Made by a program: the position numbers and the translations under genes | In this document: in pieces, positions 48,453 through 56,856 of the stretch | Position numbering within the stretch: the stretch's first letter is position 1 | Layout of the letters: each line of letters opens with the position of its first letter | Notes under the pieces: generated by a model | Database searches by the model: none | What the model was told of the DNA's origin: nothing | Seen by the model: the letters and a program-made list of their open reading frames with translations, nothing else | Assembly (NCBI RefSeq): GCF_900114345.1 | Contig: NZ_FOZJ01000001.1 | Coordinates: 682,001 to 746,000 of the forward strand | Length of the DNA stretch: 64,000 nt | Origin: Microbacterium sp. cf046 | GTDB lineage: Bacteria > Actinomycetota > Actinomycetes > Actinomycetales > Microbacteriaceae | Direction of reading: 5' to 3'

Positions 48453-50611
48453 GCAGCGCGCTCCCGATCGGCGTCGAGGATCACGAGCTGCTGGGTCGCA
48501 CGGGTCATGGCGACGTAACGGTCGACGGCCCCCTCGATGCCGCCGCCGAACGAGTCGGGGTCGATCAGGACCACGAGGTCGAACTCGAGACCCTTCGCAA
48601 GCGTCGGCGTGAGCGACCGCACGCGCGCCGTCGACGGGAGCTCGGGAGCGCCGATGACGCATGCGATGCCGTCGTCGTGATCGGCGAGCCACGTCGTCAT
48701 AATCGTTCCGAACTCGGCTCTCGACGCGTGCATCACCGGGATGCCGGTGCTCCGGATCGAGGTCGGCACGTTCGCATCCGGCAGCGCGGCGCGGATCACA
48801 GGCTCCGCCTCGGACATGACCTCGATCGGCGTGCGGTAGTTGACGGTGAGGGAGGCGACCTTGATGCGCTCGAGCCCGATCCGCTCCAGTCGCTCCGCCC
48901 AGGACTCGGTGAATCCGTGCCGCGCCTGTGCGCGGTCGCCGACGATCGTGAAGCTGCGGGACGGGCAGCGCTGCAGCAGCATCTGCCAGTCGGCATCCGT
49001 CAGCTCCTGCGCCTCATCGACGACGATGTGCGCGAACGGGCCGGCCAGGGAATCCTTCTCCTCGCCCGGCAGCCCGGAGTCGTCGTCCAGGCTGTTCTGC
49101 GCATCCTCTCCGCGCAGCATCGACATGAGCATCATCTCGGAGTCATCGGCGGCGATGAGGTCGTCGATGACCCTGGCTCTGCCCTCGCGCTCGATCGCGA
49201 GGGTCGCTTCGCGACGACGCCGACGCACCGACGCCTCAGGGTCGCCGAGTCGCTGCCGCGCGGCATCCAGCAGCGGCAGATCCGAGGCCGTCCACGCGGA
49301 CGGATGCCGGCGCTGCAGCGCCTGCACCTCATCCGCTCCGAGCCACGGTGCGCACAGGCGCAGGTAGGCGGGCACCGACCACAGGTTGGCGACCACGTAG
49401 TCGGGTTCGAGCAATGGCCATGCTTTGCTGAACCTCCGTGCCAGGTCCTCGTTCTGCGCGAGCGACCTCCGCAGCGCGCCGGCGGGAACGTCCGCGTCGA
49501 ACCTGTCGGTGATGATCGCCAGCAGCGCCTCCCAGACATCGTCGCGAGCCTGATTGTGGGCCGTGCCCGGCTCGGGCGCCTCGAAAGCCTCGGCCCAGTC
49601 GTCGGCGCTGATCCATGCGTCGCCCCACGGGGTCTCGACCGCCATCCCCTTCGTGGGCGGCTCCTCGTACAGGGCGATCGCAGGCTCGATCGCGCTCACC
49701 AGGCGCGCTGAGGCCTTCAGGCGGGCCACCTCGGGATCCGACTCGACGCCCGCAGCGGCTCCTTCGGGAACGAGATCTCGCAGGGTGCACAGCTGCACGC
49801 CCTCCTCCCCGAGTCCTGGGAGCACATCCTCGACGTAGGCGAGGTACGGCTGGTGCGGCCCGACGAACAGCACACCGCCGCGGCTCCGGCTCAGCAGCGG
49901 GTCGGAGGAGAGCAGATAGGCGGCGCGGTGCAGCGCGACCACGGTCTTGCCGGTGCCGGGGCCGCCGTCCACGACGAGCGCGCCACTCGATCCTGCCCGG
50001 ATGATCGCGTCCTGGTCGGCCTGGATCGTCGCGAGCACATCGCGCATCCGGCTGGAGCGGCTGCTGCCCAGACTCGCGATGAACGCGGACTGGTCATCGA
50101 GCGCGGCCCTGCCCTCGAGTCCGTCGTAGGTGAAGACCTCGTCCCAGTAGTCGTTGATCCTGCCGCCGGACCAGCGGTACCGCCGCCTGCTCGCCAGTCC
50201 CATCGGGTTCGCGTGGGTCGCTCCGAAGAACGGCTCGGCGGCGGGGGAGCGCCAGTCGACCAGAAGGCGTCGCCCTGCGGCATCCGTGAGCCCGACGCGC
50301 CCGATGTAGACGGGTTCCGCATCGGCCGTGCCGAGGATGTGGCCGAGGCAGAGATCCAGCCCGAATCGCTGGAGCATGCCCAGCCGGGAGGTCAGGCGAT
50401 GGATCTCGAGGTCGCGGTTCAGCGCCTGCTCGCCCGTGCCGCCGGGCTGCCGGCGCTCGGCATCCAGTCGTCTGGAGATGTCGGCGAGCGACTGCTCGAG
50501 GGTGTGCCCGATCGCGGCGAAGTGCGTCTCATCTCGCGCGATCAGCGCGGGATCCGCCTTCGCAGCCAGTCGTGGGGGCAGGTCGAACACACCTGTGGTG
50601 AGGGGGTTCAC
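48425..50611 (-). CDS. helR: RNA polymerase recycling ATPase HelR (rifamycin resistance)
   Basis: A protein of 728 residues from GTG 50611 (GGAG 8 bases upstream). It is a UvrD-like ATPase of the HelD group without the long Gre-cleft arm of B. subtilis HelD. The start VFDLPPRLAAKADPALIARD and the long QALNRDLEIHRLTSRL stretch are what I remember as the HelR subgroup. Walker A GGPGTGKT is at 216-223, Walker B VVDEAQELTD and LTVNYRTP further on. HelR removes rifamycin-blocked RNA polymerase from DNA (established in Streptomyces). A 19-base rifamycin-associated element lies 78 bases upstream. Confidence 0.88.
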   Translation of the reverse strand: MNPLTTGVFDLPPRLAAKADPALIARDETHFAAIGHTLEQSLADISRRLDAERRQPGGTGEQALNRDLEIHRLTSRLGMLQRFGLDLCLGHILGTADAEPVYIGRVGLTDAAGRRLLVDWRSPAAEPFFGATHANPMGLASRRRYRWSGGRINDYWDEVFTYDGLEGRAALDDQSAFIASLGSSRSSRMRDVLATIQADQDAIIRAGSSGALVVDGGPGTGKTVVALHRAAYLLSSDPLLSRSRGGVLFVGPHQPYLAYVEDVLPGLGEEGVQLCTLRDLVPEGAAAGVESDPEVARLKASARLVSAIEPAIALYEEPPTKGMAVETPWGDAWISADDWAEAFEAPEPGTAHNQARDDVWEALLAIITDRFDADVPAGALRRSLAQNEDLARRFSKAWPLLEPDYVVANLWSVPAYLRLCAPWLGADEVQALQRRHPSAWTASDLPLLDAARQRLGDPEASVRRRRREATLAIEREGRARVIDDLIAADDSEMMLMSMLRGEDAQNSLDDDSGLPGEEKDSLAGPFAHIVVDEAQELTDADWQMLLQRCPSRSFTIVGDRAQARHGFTESWAERLERIGLERIKVASLTVNYRTPIEVMSEAEPVIRAALPDANVPTSIRSTGIPVMHASRAEFGTIMTTWLADHDDGIACVIGAPELPSTARVRSLTPTLAKGLEFDLVVLIDPDSFGGGIEGAVDRYVAMTRATQQLVILDADRERAAQRTRMADG

Positions 50612-50688
50612 GGGGTCAACTCCGATCCGAGGATCGTGGCCGTCGCGTCAGGCGATCGTTCACGGCCGACCAGTATGCGCCGAACGGG

Positions 50689-50707
50689 GGGCCTTGCGGC
50701 AAGCCCC
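50689..50707 (-). promoter_or_regulatory. Rifamycin-associated element (RAE)
   Basis: On the minus strand this reads GGGGCTTGCCGCAAGGCCC, a 19-base inverted repeat that matches the RAE consensus I know (GGGGCTTGCGGCAAGGCCC) at all but the central base. It lies upstream of helR, as found for rifamycin-induced genes. Confidence 0.85.
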
Positions 50708-50731
50708 CGTCCGGGCGATATCCTGAAAGTG

Positions 50732-50757
50732 GAGAGACCGACGGGTCTCTCTTTTCT
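50732..50757 (+). terminator. Intrinsic terminator-like stem-loop with T-run
   Basis: GAGAGACC-GACG-GGTCTCTC, then TTTTCT, is a perfect 8-bp stem with a run of T on the plus strand. It lies 8 bases past the stop of the leftward M23 gene. The T-run is on the plus side, although no plus-strand gene precedes it here; leftward it would act with a poorer tail (CACTTTC). Confidence 0.55.
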
Positions 50758-50764
50758 GTGCTCC

Positions 50765-52018
50765 CTACTCGGGAAAGCTGATCGCGGACAGGATCAGCGG
50801 CAGTTCGTTCGAGCGCTCGCTCACGTCGGACAGGAACTCGCTTCCGTCTTCGCTGCCCGAGCCGAGCATCGTGAACGAGTCGATCTCGAACGGCAGGTTC
50901 GTGGCCGTCAGCGGTGCGATTCCGTCCATCACGTGGAAGTGCAGGTGCGACTCCGTGGTGTTGCCGCTGTTGCCGGTGCGGGCGAGCTCATCGCCCAGCT
51001 CGACGGTGTCCCCGACCTCGACCAGGAGCGAACCCGGCTTGAGGTGCGCATAGAAGGCGTACACGCCGGGCGCGATCTTGAGGACGATGACGTTTCCGCC
51101 GTAGTCCTTCAACGGCAGGCTGTCCTGCAGGACCCCGGGTTCGGCATCCGGCAGATCGTCGACCACCACGACCACCTCGCCGTCGCCGACGGCGAGGACG
51201 GGCTGGTCGTACGTGAAGTAGCTCGCATTGTCGGCCGGGTCGCCCTCGAACGTCGACGGGACGCCGTTCTCGACCGGCGGCCTGAGGAGGTCGAACCGCG
51301 ACCAGTCGATCGCGTAGCGCTCGGCGGCGTTGATGCGACCACCGATCGGAACCATGGCTCCGCGGTGCGGTGAGAGGGAGCAGCACGCGTTGACGGCGAC
51401 CCAGTCCGAGCCCGCGAGCGGCGGCCCGATGACGACCGGCTCACCCTCCCCGACCGGCGTGGTCGCGCTCGCCACCGCCTCCGTCGGAAACAGCGACGCG
51501 AAGTTCGCCTGGTTCGGCCGCAGGTCGCCGAACGTGGCACTGATCGTCTGGTCCAGCACTGCAGGGACGTCATCGCGGTTGTCGAAGGTCGTGTCCATCA
51601 GGACGAGCGCGGTCGTTCCCGGGGGGATCTCGGTCAGCGCCTCAGGTGGGAACGGATAGTCCCCGATGGGCAGCGTTCGGGCGATGACGTCGGCGCCGGA
51701 CAGCTCTCCGACCTCCTGGCCGGCCGCCGACGTGACGATGCTGTCGATCGAGGCGGGCCTCGGCGACGCGTTCTGCACGATGAGCTCATAGACGAGGTGG
51801 TAGCGCCCATCGGTCCCGTGCACCGGGATCGGGTCTGGCTCGGTCATCGAGATGATCAGCGGCGAGAATTCGTCCACGGTCGTCATCTCGGCCTCGGATT
51901 CGTCGGGTGCCGCTGTCGGGGTGGCCGTGGCCGTCGGTGTCGGCGCGGTGCATCCTGTGAGCACCACAGCCGCGGCCCCGATCACGAGGGCGGCGAATCG
52001 CACGGTCGAGGTGGGCAC
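50765..52018 (-). CDS. M23-family peptidase lipoprotein
   Basis: A protein of 417 residues from GTG 52018, with GGAGGAG at good spacing. The lipoprotein signal has lipobox LTGC at about residue 23, then a Thr/Pro linker. Residues about 60-190 form a beta-rich domain of unknown role. The LytM domain (about 210-370) shows the HRGAMVPIGGRINAAERYAIDW block with the first metal His and Asp, GDGEVVVVVDDLPD, and SHLHFHVMDG with the HxH motif. It may cut peptidoglycan cross-links at the cell surface. It is in its own unit; helR lies downstream. Confidence 0.85.
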   Translation of the reverse strand: MPTSTVRFAALVIGAAAVVLTGCTAPTPTATATPTAAPDESEAEMTTVDEFSPLIISMTEPDPIPVHGTDGRYHLVYELIVQNASPRPASIDSIVTSAAGQEVGELSGADVIARTLPIGDYPFPPEALTEIPPGTTALVLMDTTFDNRDDVPAVLDQTISATFGDLRPNQANFASLFPTEAVASATTPVGEGEPVVIGPPLAGSDWVAVNACCSLSPHRGAMVPIGGRINAAERYAIDWSRFDLLRPPVENGVPSTFEGDPADNASYFTYDQPVLAVGDGEVVVVVDDLPDAEPGVLQDSLPLKDYGGNVIVLKIAPGVYAFYAHLKPGSLLVEVGDTVELGDELARTGNSGNTTESHLHFHVMDGIAPLTATNLPFEIDSFTMLGSGSEDGSEFLSDVSERSNELPLILSAISFPE

Positions 52019-52099
52019 GGCAACTCCTCCGTTCGGCGACTCCGCCGCTGACGGCAGGGTCGAGTCTCACTGTAGGGGTGTGCCCTGCCGTCAGGGCCG

Positions 52100-52960
52100 C
52101 TATCCGACGAACCGCTGCCGCAGCTGCCCGATCCCTTCGATCTCCGTGAGCAGCACGTCGCCGTCGATCAGGAATCGCGGCGGTTTCATCCCGGCTCCGA
52201 CCCCGGGTGGTGTTCCCGTGAAGATGAGGTCTCCGGGAAGCAGCTCGACGACCTGCGACAGACGGCTGATGATCTCCGGAACGCCGAAGATCAACTGGTC
52301 GGTGAAGCCGTCCTGAACGGTCGTCCGAGCGCCGTCATCGCCGGTGATGGCCGCGGAGATCCGCAGGCGATCGGGGTCGGCGAACTCGTCGAGGGTCGCG
52401 ATCACGGGCCCGGTCGGGGCGAAGCCCGCGAACGACTTGCCGATGCTGAACTGGGCGGGCTGACCCTGCCATTGCACCGTGCGCTCCGAGAGGTCCTGCC
52501 CGACCGTGTACCCGGCGACATGCTCCGCGGCGTCTTCGACGGGGATGCCGCGCCCGCCGCGACCGATCACGACGACGAGCTCGGCCTCCCAGTCCACCGT
52601 GGCGCCGGGGAGTGCGACGTCGGTGACCGGGCCGGTCACCGACGACGCGAACTTCGTGAAGACGACCGGCTGCTCCGGGATCGGCAGGCCGGACTCCGCC
52701 GCGTGGTCGGCGTAGTTGAGACCGATGCCGAACACCTGCCTCGCGGCGGGCGAGGGCGCGCCGAGATCGGTGTCGTCATAGGTCGCCGGCTCCGGATCCT
52801 CGCTTCGATCGCGGTTGGCCGCCCACGTCGTGAACTCCTCCCAGCGAGCGAACACCTCGGCGGGCTCCGAGCTGAATGCACCGCCGCTCGCCGTGGCGAC
52901 GTCGATCGCGAGCGCACCTTCCACGATGCTCAGCCGGCCACGGATGTTCGCTACGCGCAT
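52100..52960 (-). CDS. Fumarylacetoacetate hydrolase-family protein
   Basis: A protein of 286 residues from ATG 52960. The fold is shown by QVFGIGLNYADHAAESGLPIPEQPVVFTKFASSVTGP, the metal-binding VDWEAELVVVIGRGG (E-x-E) region, the TVGQDLSERTVQWQG block and the end LLPGDLIFTGTPPGVG. Such enzymes hydrolyse or decarboxylate ring-cleavage products such as 2-oxo-hept-3-ene-dioates and acylpyruvates. The dioxygenase gene ends 7 bases upstream, and the AceE-like gene precedes that, making a three-gene operon. Confidence 0.9.
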   Translation of the reverse strand: MRVANIRGRLSIVEGALAIDVATASGGAFSSEPAEVFARWEEFTTWAANRDRSEDPEPATYDDTDLGAPSPAARQVFGIGLNYADHAAESGLPIPEQPVVFTKFASSVTGPVTDVALPGATVDWEAELVVVIGRGGRGIPVEDAAEHVAGYTVGQDLSERTVQWQGQPAQFSIGKSFAGFAPTGPVIATLDEFADPDRLRISAAITGDDGARTTVQDGFTDQLIFGVPEIISRLSQVVELLPGDLIFTGTPPGVGAGMKPPRFLIDGDVLLTEIEGIGQLRQRFVG

Positions 52961-52967
52961 CGGCCGG

Positions 52968-53579
52968 TCACCACACCTCGGGGAGGAAGATGTCCTCGGG
53001 GATGTGCTCGGGCAGGTACTCGCCGGCGCGCGTTCGTTCGTGGATCTCCTGGAAGGACAGGCCGGCCTCGCGTGCGGCGACGAGCTTCTCGGGATCGAAC
53101 CACGTGCCGATCGGGTTCTCGGCGAACTCCTTGGCGTTCGCAATCCACTCGCTCGAATCCGCCCAGTCCCCGAATCCGTCGACCTGGATCTCGACGCCGT
53201 TGCCGTCGGGGTCCTGGTAGTAGACCGACATCGTGATGCCGTGATCCAGCTGGAGGAACGGCACGATGCCGTGATCGCGCAGGCGGATGTAGTTGTTGAT
53301 CCACATGTCGAACGTGCCGAACTCGAACGCGGTGTGATGGATGCCGGTCTCGTGGCCCTTGTCCGTCGGGTGCTTCAGCCCGGGGGGCGAGAGGAAGGCG
53401 ATGCGGTGGTTCGCCTCGTCGTTGGTCAGCCAGGATGCCTCATCGCTCTGGAAGACGGGACGCAGCCCGCACACCAGGCCGTACCACTCCACCATCTGCG
53501 CCATACGGAGCGTGGTGAACGTGGTGTGGTGAAGTTTCGGCGGGTTCGCCGGCCAGTGGGTTGCCTTGTTCTCGGGCAT
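52968..53579 (-). CDS. VOC-family extradiol dioxygenase-like protein
   Basis: A protein of 203 residues. The vicinal-oxygen-chelate repeats are visible: KLHHTTFTTLRMAQMVEWYGLVCGL (metal His near residue 17), then GIHHTAFEFGTFDMW (metal His near 79), and VYYQDPDGNGVEIQVDGFGD with the metal Glu. It is a single two-module VOC unit, half the size of classical catechol 2,3-dioxygenases. Ring cleavage of a catechol or related enol would fit the neighbouring FAH-family gene, but the reaction is inferred. A 66-residue C-terminal tail (ending FLPEVW) adds to the fold. Confidence 0.82.
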   Translation of the reverse strand: MPENKATHWPANPPKLHHTTFTTLRMAQMVEWYGLVCGLRPVFQSDEASWLTNDEANHRIAFLSPPGLKHPTDKGHETGIHHTAFEFGTFDMWINNYIRLRDHGIVPFLQLDHGITMSVYYQDPDGNGVEIQVDGFGDWADSSEWIANAKEFAENPIGTWFDPEKLVAAREAGLSFQEIHERTRAGEYLPEHIPEDIFLPEVW

Positions 53580-53633
53580 TTCTCTCTCCTTCGAGGAACG
53601 GTTGGTGATCGGTGGACTGCGGACAGCTGAGGG

Positions 53634-55979
53634 TCAGGGTGTGCGGGGAGGATCGACCAGGTCGAGTGCGGCGGCGATCTGCGCGTCTGCGCCGATGCCA
53701 TGCAGGCGGTACATGTCCTGGAGCGTGCCGGTCTGACCGAACTCCGTGACGCCGAGATTGACGCTGCGCACGCCGCGCACGCCGGCGAGGAAGGCCAGCG
53801 AGTGCGGGTGCCCATCGAGGACCGTGACGATCGGGGTCGCGCGGTCGGCGGGGAGGATCTGGTCGAGGATCGAAGCGTCCGCGGAGCCGTGACCGCTTCG
53901 CGCGCGGACGGCGCGGTAGAGGCGGTCCGCGCTCGTGACGCAGACGACGTCGGCCGCGATGCCCATCGCTTCCAGCCGATCGGCAGCGGTGAGCACTTCG
54001 GGCATGAGTGCGCCCATGCCGATCAGCGTCACGTCAGGTGACGGCATCCGTCGCATCGCGTACCCGCCGGCGACGACCTGTCGGCGGCGACGCTCTCGTG
54101 CGGCAGGGTCCGCGGGCACGTCCGCGAGCGCCTGGTCGATCACGCGGGAGGTGAGCCGGAAGTAACTCGACGAGCCGTCGGGTCGCCCGAGGCGCGCGAG
54201 GGCGTCGAGCATGCACCATTCGAAGTCCTGCACGAACGCCGGCTCGAACGCGACCACACCGGGCTGCTCGATGCCCACCGACGGCGTGATGATGGACTGG
54301 TGAGCGCCGCCCTCGGCGGCCAAGGTCACACCGGACGGGGTTCCGATCAGGATCGACTGACCGCCGCCGTATACGCCGAACGACCAGGGCTCGAGCGCTC
54401 GTGTGACGAACGGGTCGTACAGGGTTCCGATCGGGAACACCGGCTCGCCCCACCGGCTCCAGGTCGCGCCCAGTTCGCCCAGCAGGCTGACCAGGTTGAC
54501 CTCCGCGATGCCGAGCTCGATGTGCTGGCCGGTCGGCCGCTCATCCCAGTGCAGGATCGTCTCGGCGTCATCGGCGAACCAGTCGCGCTTCGTGGACGGC
54601 GACCAGACGCCTGCCTTGTTCACCCACCCCCCGAGGTTCGTGCTCGAGGCGACATCGGGTGCCACGGTCACCACCCGTCGCGCCGCCTCCGGGGCCTGGC
54701 GCGTCAGGTCGAGCAGCAGCCGGCCGAGCGCCTGCTGCGTGGAGCTGTGGCCCTTGATCTCGCGCCCGAAGTCCTGCGGCACTGGGGGCGGCGCGGCCGT
54801 GGGGGTCGTGGGGCGCTGAAGGCGATGCGCGACTGCCGAGCAGGAGAGCGCCTCCGCGGAACCAGCAGGGAACGGACGCCAGGGGTCGTCGACGTCCTCA
54901 CCGAGCTGGGCCGCGACGAGCGCGAACTGATCGGCCTTGAGCAGGTTCGAGTGATTCTGCGGGTGACCCGCGCTCGGCAGCCCGTTGCCCTTGATCGTGT
55001 AGGCGAAGATGACGGTCGGTCGGGTGTCGTCGATCTGCTCGAACGCGTCCACCAGCGTCGGGATGTCGTGACCGCCGAGACCGCGGATGACACGAGAGAG
55101 GTCGGCGTCGTCGAGCCCCGACAGCAGTTCGGCGATCGCGGTCGCGCCGTCGCCCGCTCCCGGGAGGCGATCGCGCAGCTCTTCTGGCGAGCAGCGGAGG
55201 AGGCGCTGATACTCCGGGTTGGACATCTCGTCTATCCGCCGCTTGAGATGCTCGCCACCGGGCTGAGCGAACAGCTCGGTCTGGAAGCGTCCGTACTTGA
55301 GGGTGATGACCTGCCAGCCCGCGGCGGAGAACATCGCCTGGAGGCGGGTCGCCGAGATGTTCGGCACCACGCGGTCCAGCGACTGGCGATTGAAGTCCAC
55401 GATCCAGACGATCTCGCCCAGGTCGCTCACGGTCGGGTCGAGCACCGCCTCCCAGACAGCCCCCTCATCGAGTTCGGCATCCCCGACCAGGCTGTACTGT
55501 CGGCCCGCACTGCGCGGGGTTCCTGCGGTGTCGGCGACATAGCGTCGAGCGATCGCACCCCAGATCGGCGCCGTCGCGCCGATGCCGACCGAGCCCGTCG
55601 AGTAGTCGACAGTATCGGGGTCCTTCGAGCGACTCGGGTAGCTCTGCAGACCGTGGAAGGCTCGCAGCGAGCCCAGCTGATCGGGGCTGAGCTCCCCCAG
55701 AAGGTAATTGATGGCGTGCAGGACCGGAGAGGCGTGGGGCTTGACCGACACCCGATCTTCGGCGGTCAGGGTCGTGAACCAGAGCGCCGTCATGATCGTC
55801 GCCATCGAGGCACTCGATGCCTGGTGCCCTCCCACCTTGAGGCCGTCGGGGTCCTTGCGTACGGGGGAGTTCGCGGCATCGATGATGGCCGTCGAGAGCC
55901 AGAGCACCTTGCGCTCGATCGACTCGAACACCTCGAGCGATGCCGCGGAATCCGCCGGCCGGCGCGTCGTCGTTGTCAT
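53634..55979 (-). CDS. AceE-like thiamine-diphosphate enzyme (2-oxoacid dehydrogenase E1 / transketolase superfamily)
   Basis: A protein of 781 residues from ATG 55979 (AAGGGGG upstream), about 100 shorter than AceE. The thiamine-diphosphate site is GDAELDEG at 166-173, with the downstream N in VDFNRQSLD at 197, closely like the GDGEMDE and CNLQRLD of AceE. The C-terminal half has GHSSTQQALGRLLLDL, a HIELGIAEVNLVSLLGELG stretch, and the end VSVNLGVTEFGQTG-like block (here RSVNLGVTEFGQTG), as in homodimeric E1. There is no E2 or E3 gene in the window. The substrate could be pyruvate or another 2-oxoacid, for example from the ring-cleavage pathway nearby; this is inference. Confidence 0.83.
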   Translation of the reverse strand: MTTTTRRPADSAASLEVFESIERKVLWLSTAIIDAANSPVRKDPDGLKVGGHQASSASMATIMTALWFTTLTAEDRVSVKPHASPVLHAINYLLGELSPDQLGSLRAFHGLQSYPSRSKDPDTVDYSTGSVGIGATAPIWGAIARRYVADTAGTPRSAGRQYSLVGDAELDEGAVWEAVLDPTVSDLGEIVWIVDFNRQSLDRVVPNISATRLQAMFSAAGWQVITLKYGRFQTELFAQPGGEHLKRRIDEMSNPEYQRLLRCSPEELRDRLPGAGDGATAIAELLSGLDDADLSRVIRGLGGHDIPTLVDAFEQIDDTRPTVIFAYTIKGNGLPSAGHPQNHSNLLKADQFALVAAQLGEDVDDPWRPFPAGSAEALSCSAVAHRLQRPTTPTAAPPPVPQDFGREIKGHSSTQQALGRLLLDLTRQAPEAARRVVTVAPDVASSTNLGGWVNKAGVWSPSTKRDWFADDAETILHWDERPTGQHIELGIAEVNLVSLLGELGATWSRWGEPVFPIGTLYDPFVTRALEPWSFGVYGGGQSILIGTPSGVTLAAEGGAHQSIITPSVGIEQPGVVAFEPAFVQDFEWCMLDALARLGRPDGSSSYFRLTSRVIDQALADVPADPAARERRRRQVVAGGYAMRRMPSPDVTLIGMGALMPEVLTAADRLEAMGIAADVVCVTSADRLYRAVRARSGHGSADASILDQILPADRATPIVTVLDGHPHSLAFLAGVRGVRSVNLGVTEFGQTGTLQDMYRLHGIGADAQIAAALDLVDPPRTP

Positions 55980-55998
55980 CGGAACCCCCTTGTCGCCA

Positions 55999-56012
55999 CA
56001 GGATATATCTTA
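55999..56012. promoter_or_regulatory. Candidate GntR-regulator site, copy 1
   Basis: CAGGATATATCTTA lies in the divergent gap between the AceE-like gene and gntR. A 12-of-14 match is at 56823-56836. The central TATATCTTATA may also serve as a -10 region. Confidence 0.4.
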
Positions 56013-56097
56013 TACAGTAGCGATCGCAACCGTGGCGACCTGAAATCGTCCTCCTCGGACTGACACCATGGAACGCGACAGAACGCGAGGAGACCAG

Positions 56098-56784
56098 ATG
56101 GCACTGGAAGGCCAAGTCCGCTCGGTTGCGGGCGCCAACAGCTCGGCCGTCGACCTCGTGACCTCAGAGATCCGCCGCGCTGTGCTCACCGGGGCGTTGC
56201 CGGCCGGAGAGCAGTTCTCCATTCGCGACCTCGCGGCTCAGCTCGGCGTCAGTCATATTCCCATCCGCGAAGCGCTGCGCCGCCTCGAGTCCCAGGGACT
56301 GATCGTGCTGCGCCAGGCGCGCAGTGCGAGTGTTGCACCGCTGAGCACGAGCGATCTCGCCGCGATCTATCGCCTGCGCTATGTGATCGAGCTGCCGCTG
56401 GCGGGAGCCTCGGCCGGCCATCGCAGCCCCGCGGAGATCGAGCGTCTCGACGCGCTGCTCGAAGCCAGCCGTGACCCGGACCCGGAGGTCGCGTGGCAGG
56501 GCCACTACGACTTCCACGAGGCGCTCGTGCACCCGGCGGCCAATGTCTGGGACGACCGCGTGCTGCACACGCTCTGGATGGCGGCCGAGCGGTATACCCA
56601 CCTCGTCTTCGACCCGACTCAGATCACGGATGACGAGCGCCAGCGTCGCTACGAGAAGCATCAGCTCCTGCGGGATGCGGCCCTGGAGAAGGACCCGGAA
56701 GCCATGATCGCGGCGCTGCATGAGCACCTGTCGGGCAACGAAGACCGCATCCGCGACCACATCCGCGCGATCGAAGCCCACTGA
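56098..56784 (+). CDS. GntR-family regulator, FCD type
   Basis: A protein of 228 residues from ATG 56098 (GGAG 6 bases upstream); ATG 56068 is an alternative. The N-terminal winged helix is typical of the FadR/FCD subgroup (EIRRAVLTGALPAGEQFSIRDLAAQLGVSHIPIREALRRLESQGLIV). The FCD ligand domain follows with YRLRYVIELPLAGASA and DFHEALVHPAANVWDD, the metal/ligand His-rich region. It lies between the two arms of the catabolic region, and a shared sequence motif is found in the gaps on either side of its gene, so it probably regulates both. Confidence 0.88.
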   Translation: MALEGQVRSVAGANSSAVDLVTSEIRRAVLTGALPAGEQFSIRDLAAQLGVSHIPIREALRRLESQGLIVLRQARSASVAPLSTSDLAAIYRLRYVIELPLAGASAGHRSPAEIERLDALLEASRDPDPEVAWQGHYDFHEALVHPAANVWDDRVLHTLWMAAERYTHLVFDPTQITDDERQRRYEKHQLLRDAALEKDPEAMIAALHEHLSGNEDRIRDHIRAIEAH

Positions 56785-56822
56785 TACGGCCCTTGTGCGT
56801 TCGGCGTCGGCCGTTTACCATC

Positions 56823-56836
56823 CAGAATATATCGTA
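56823..56836. promoter_or_regulatory. Candidate GntR-regulator site, copy 2
   Basis: CAGAATATATCGTA lies 20 bases before the start of the NmrA-type gene and matches copy 1 at 12 of 14 positions. Confidence 0.4.
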
Positions 56837-56856
56837 GCGAATAGCGAGGGACGAAG

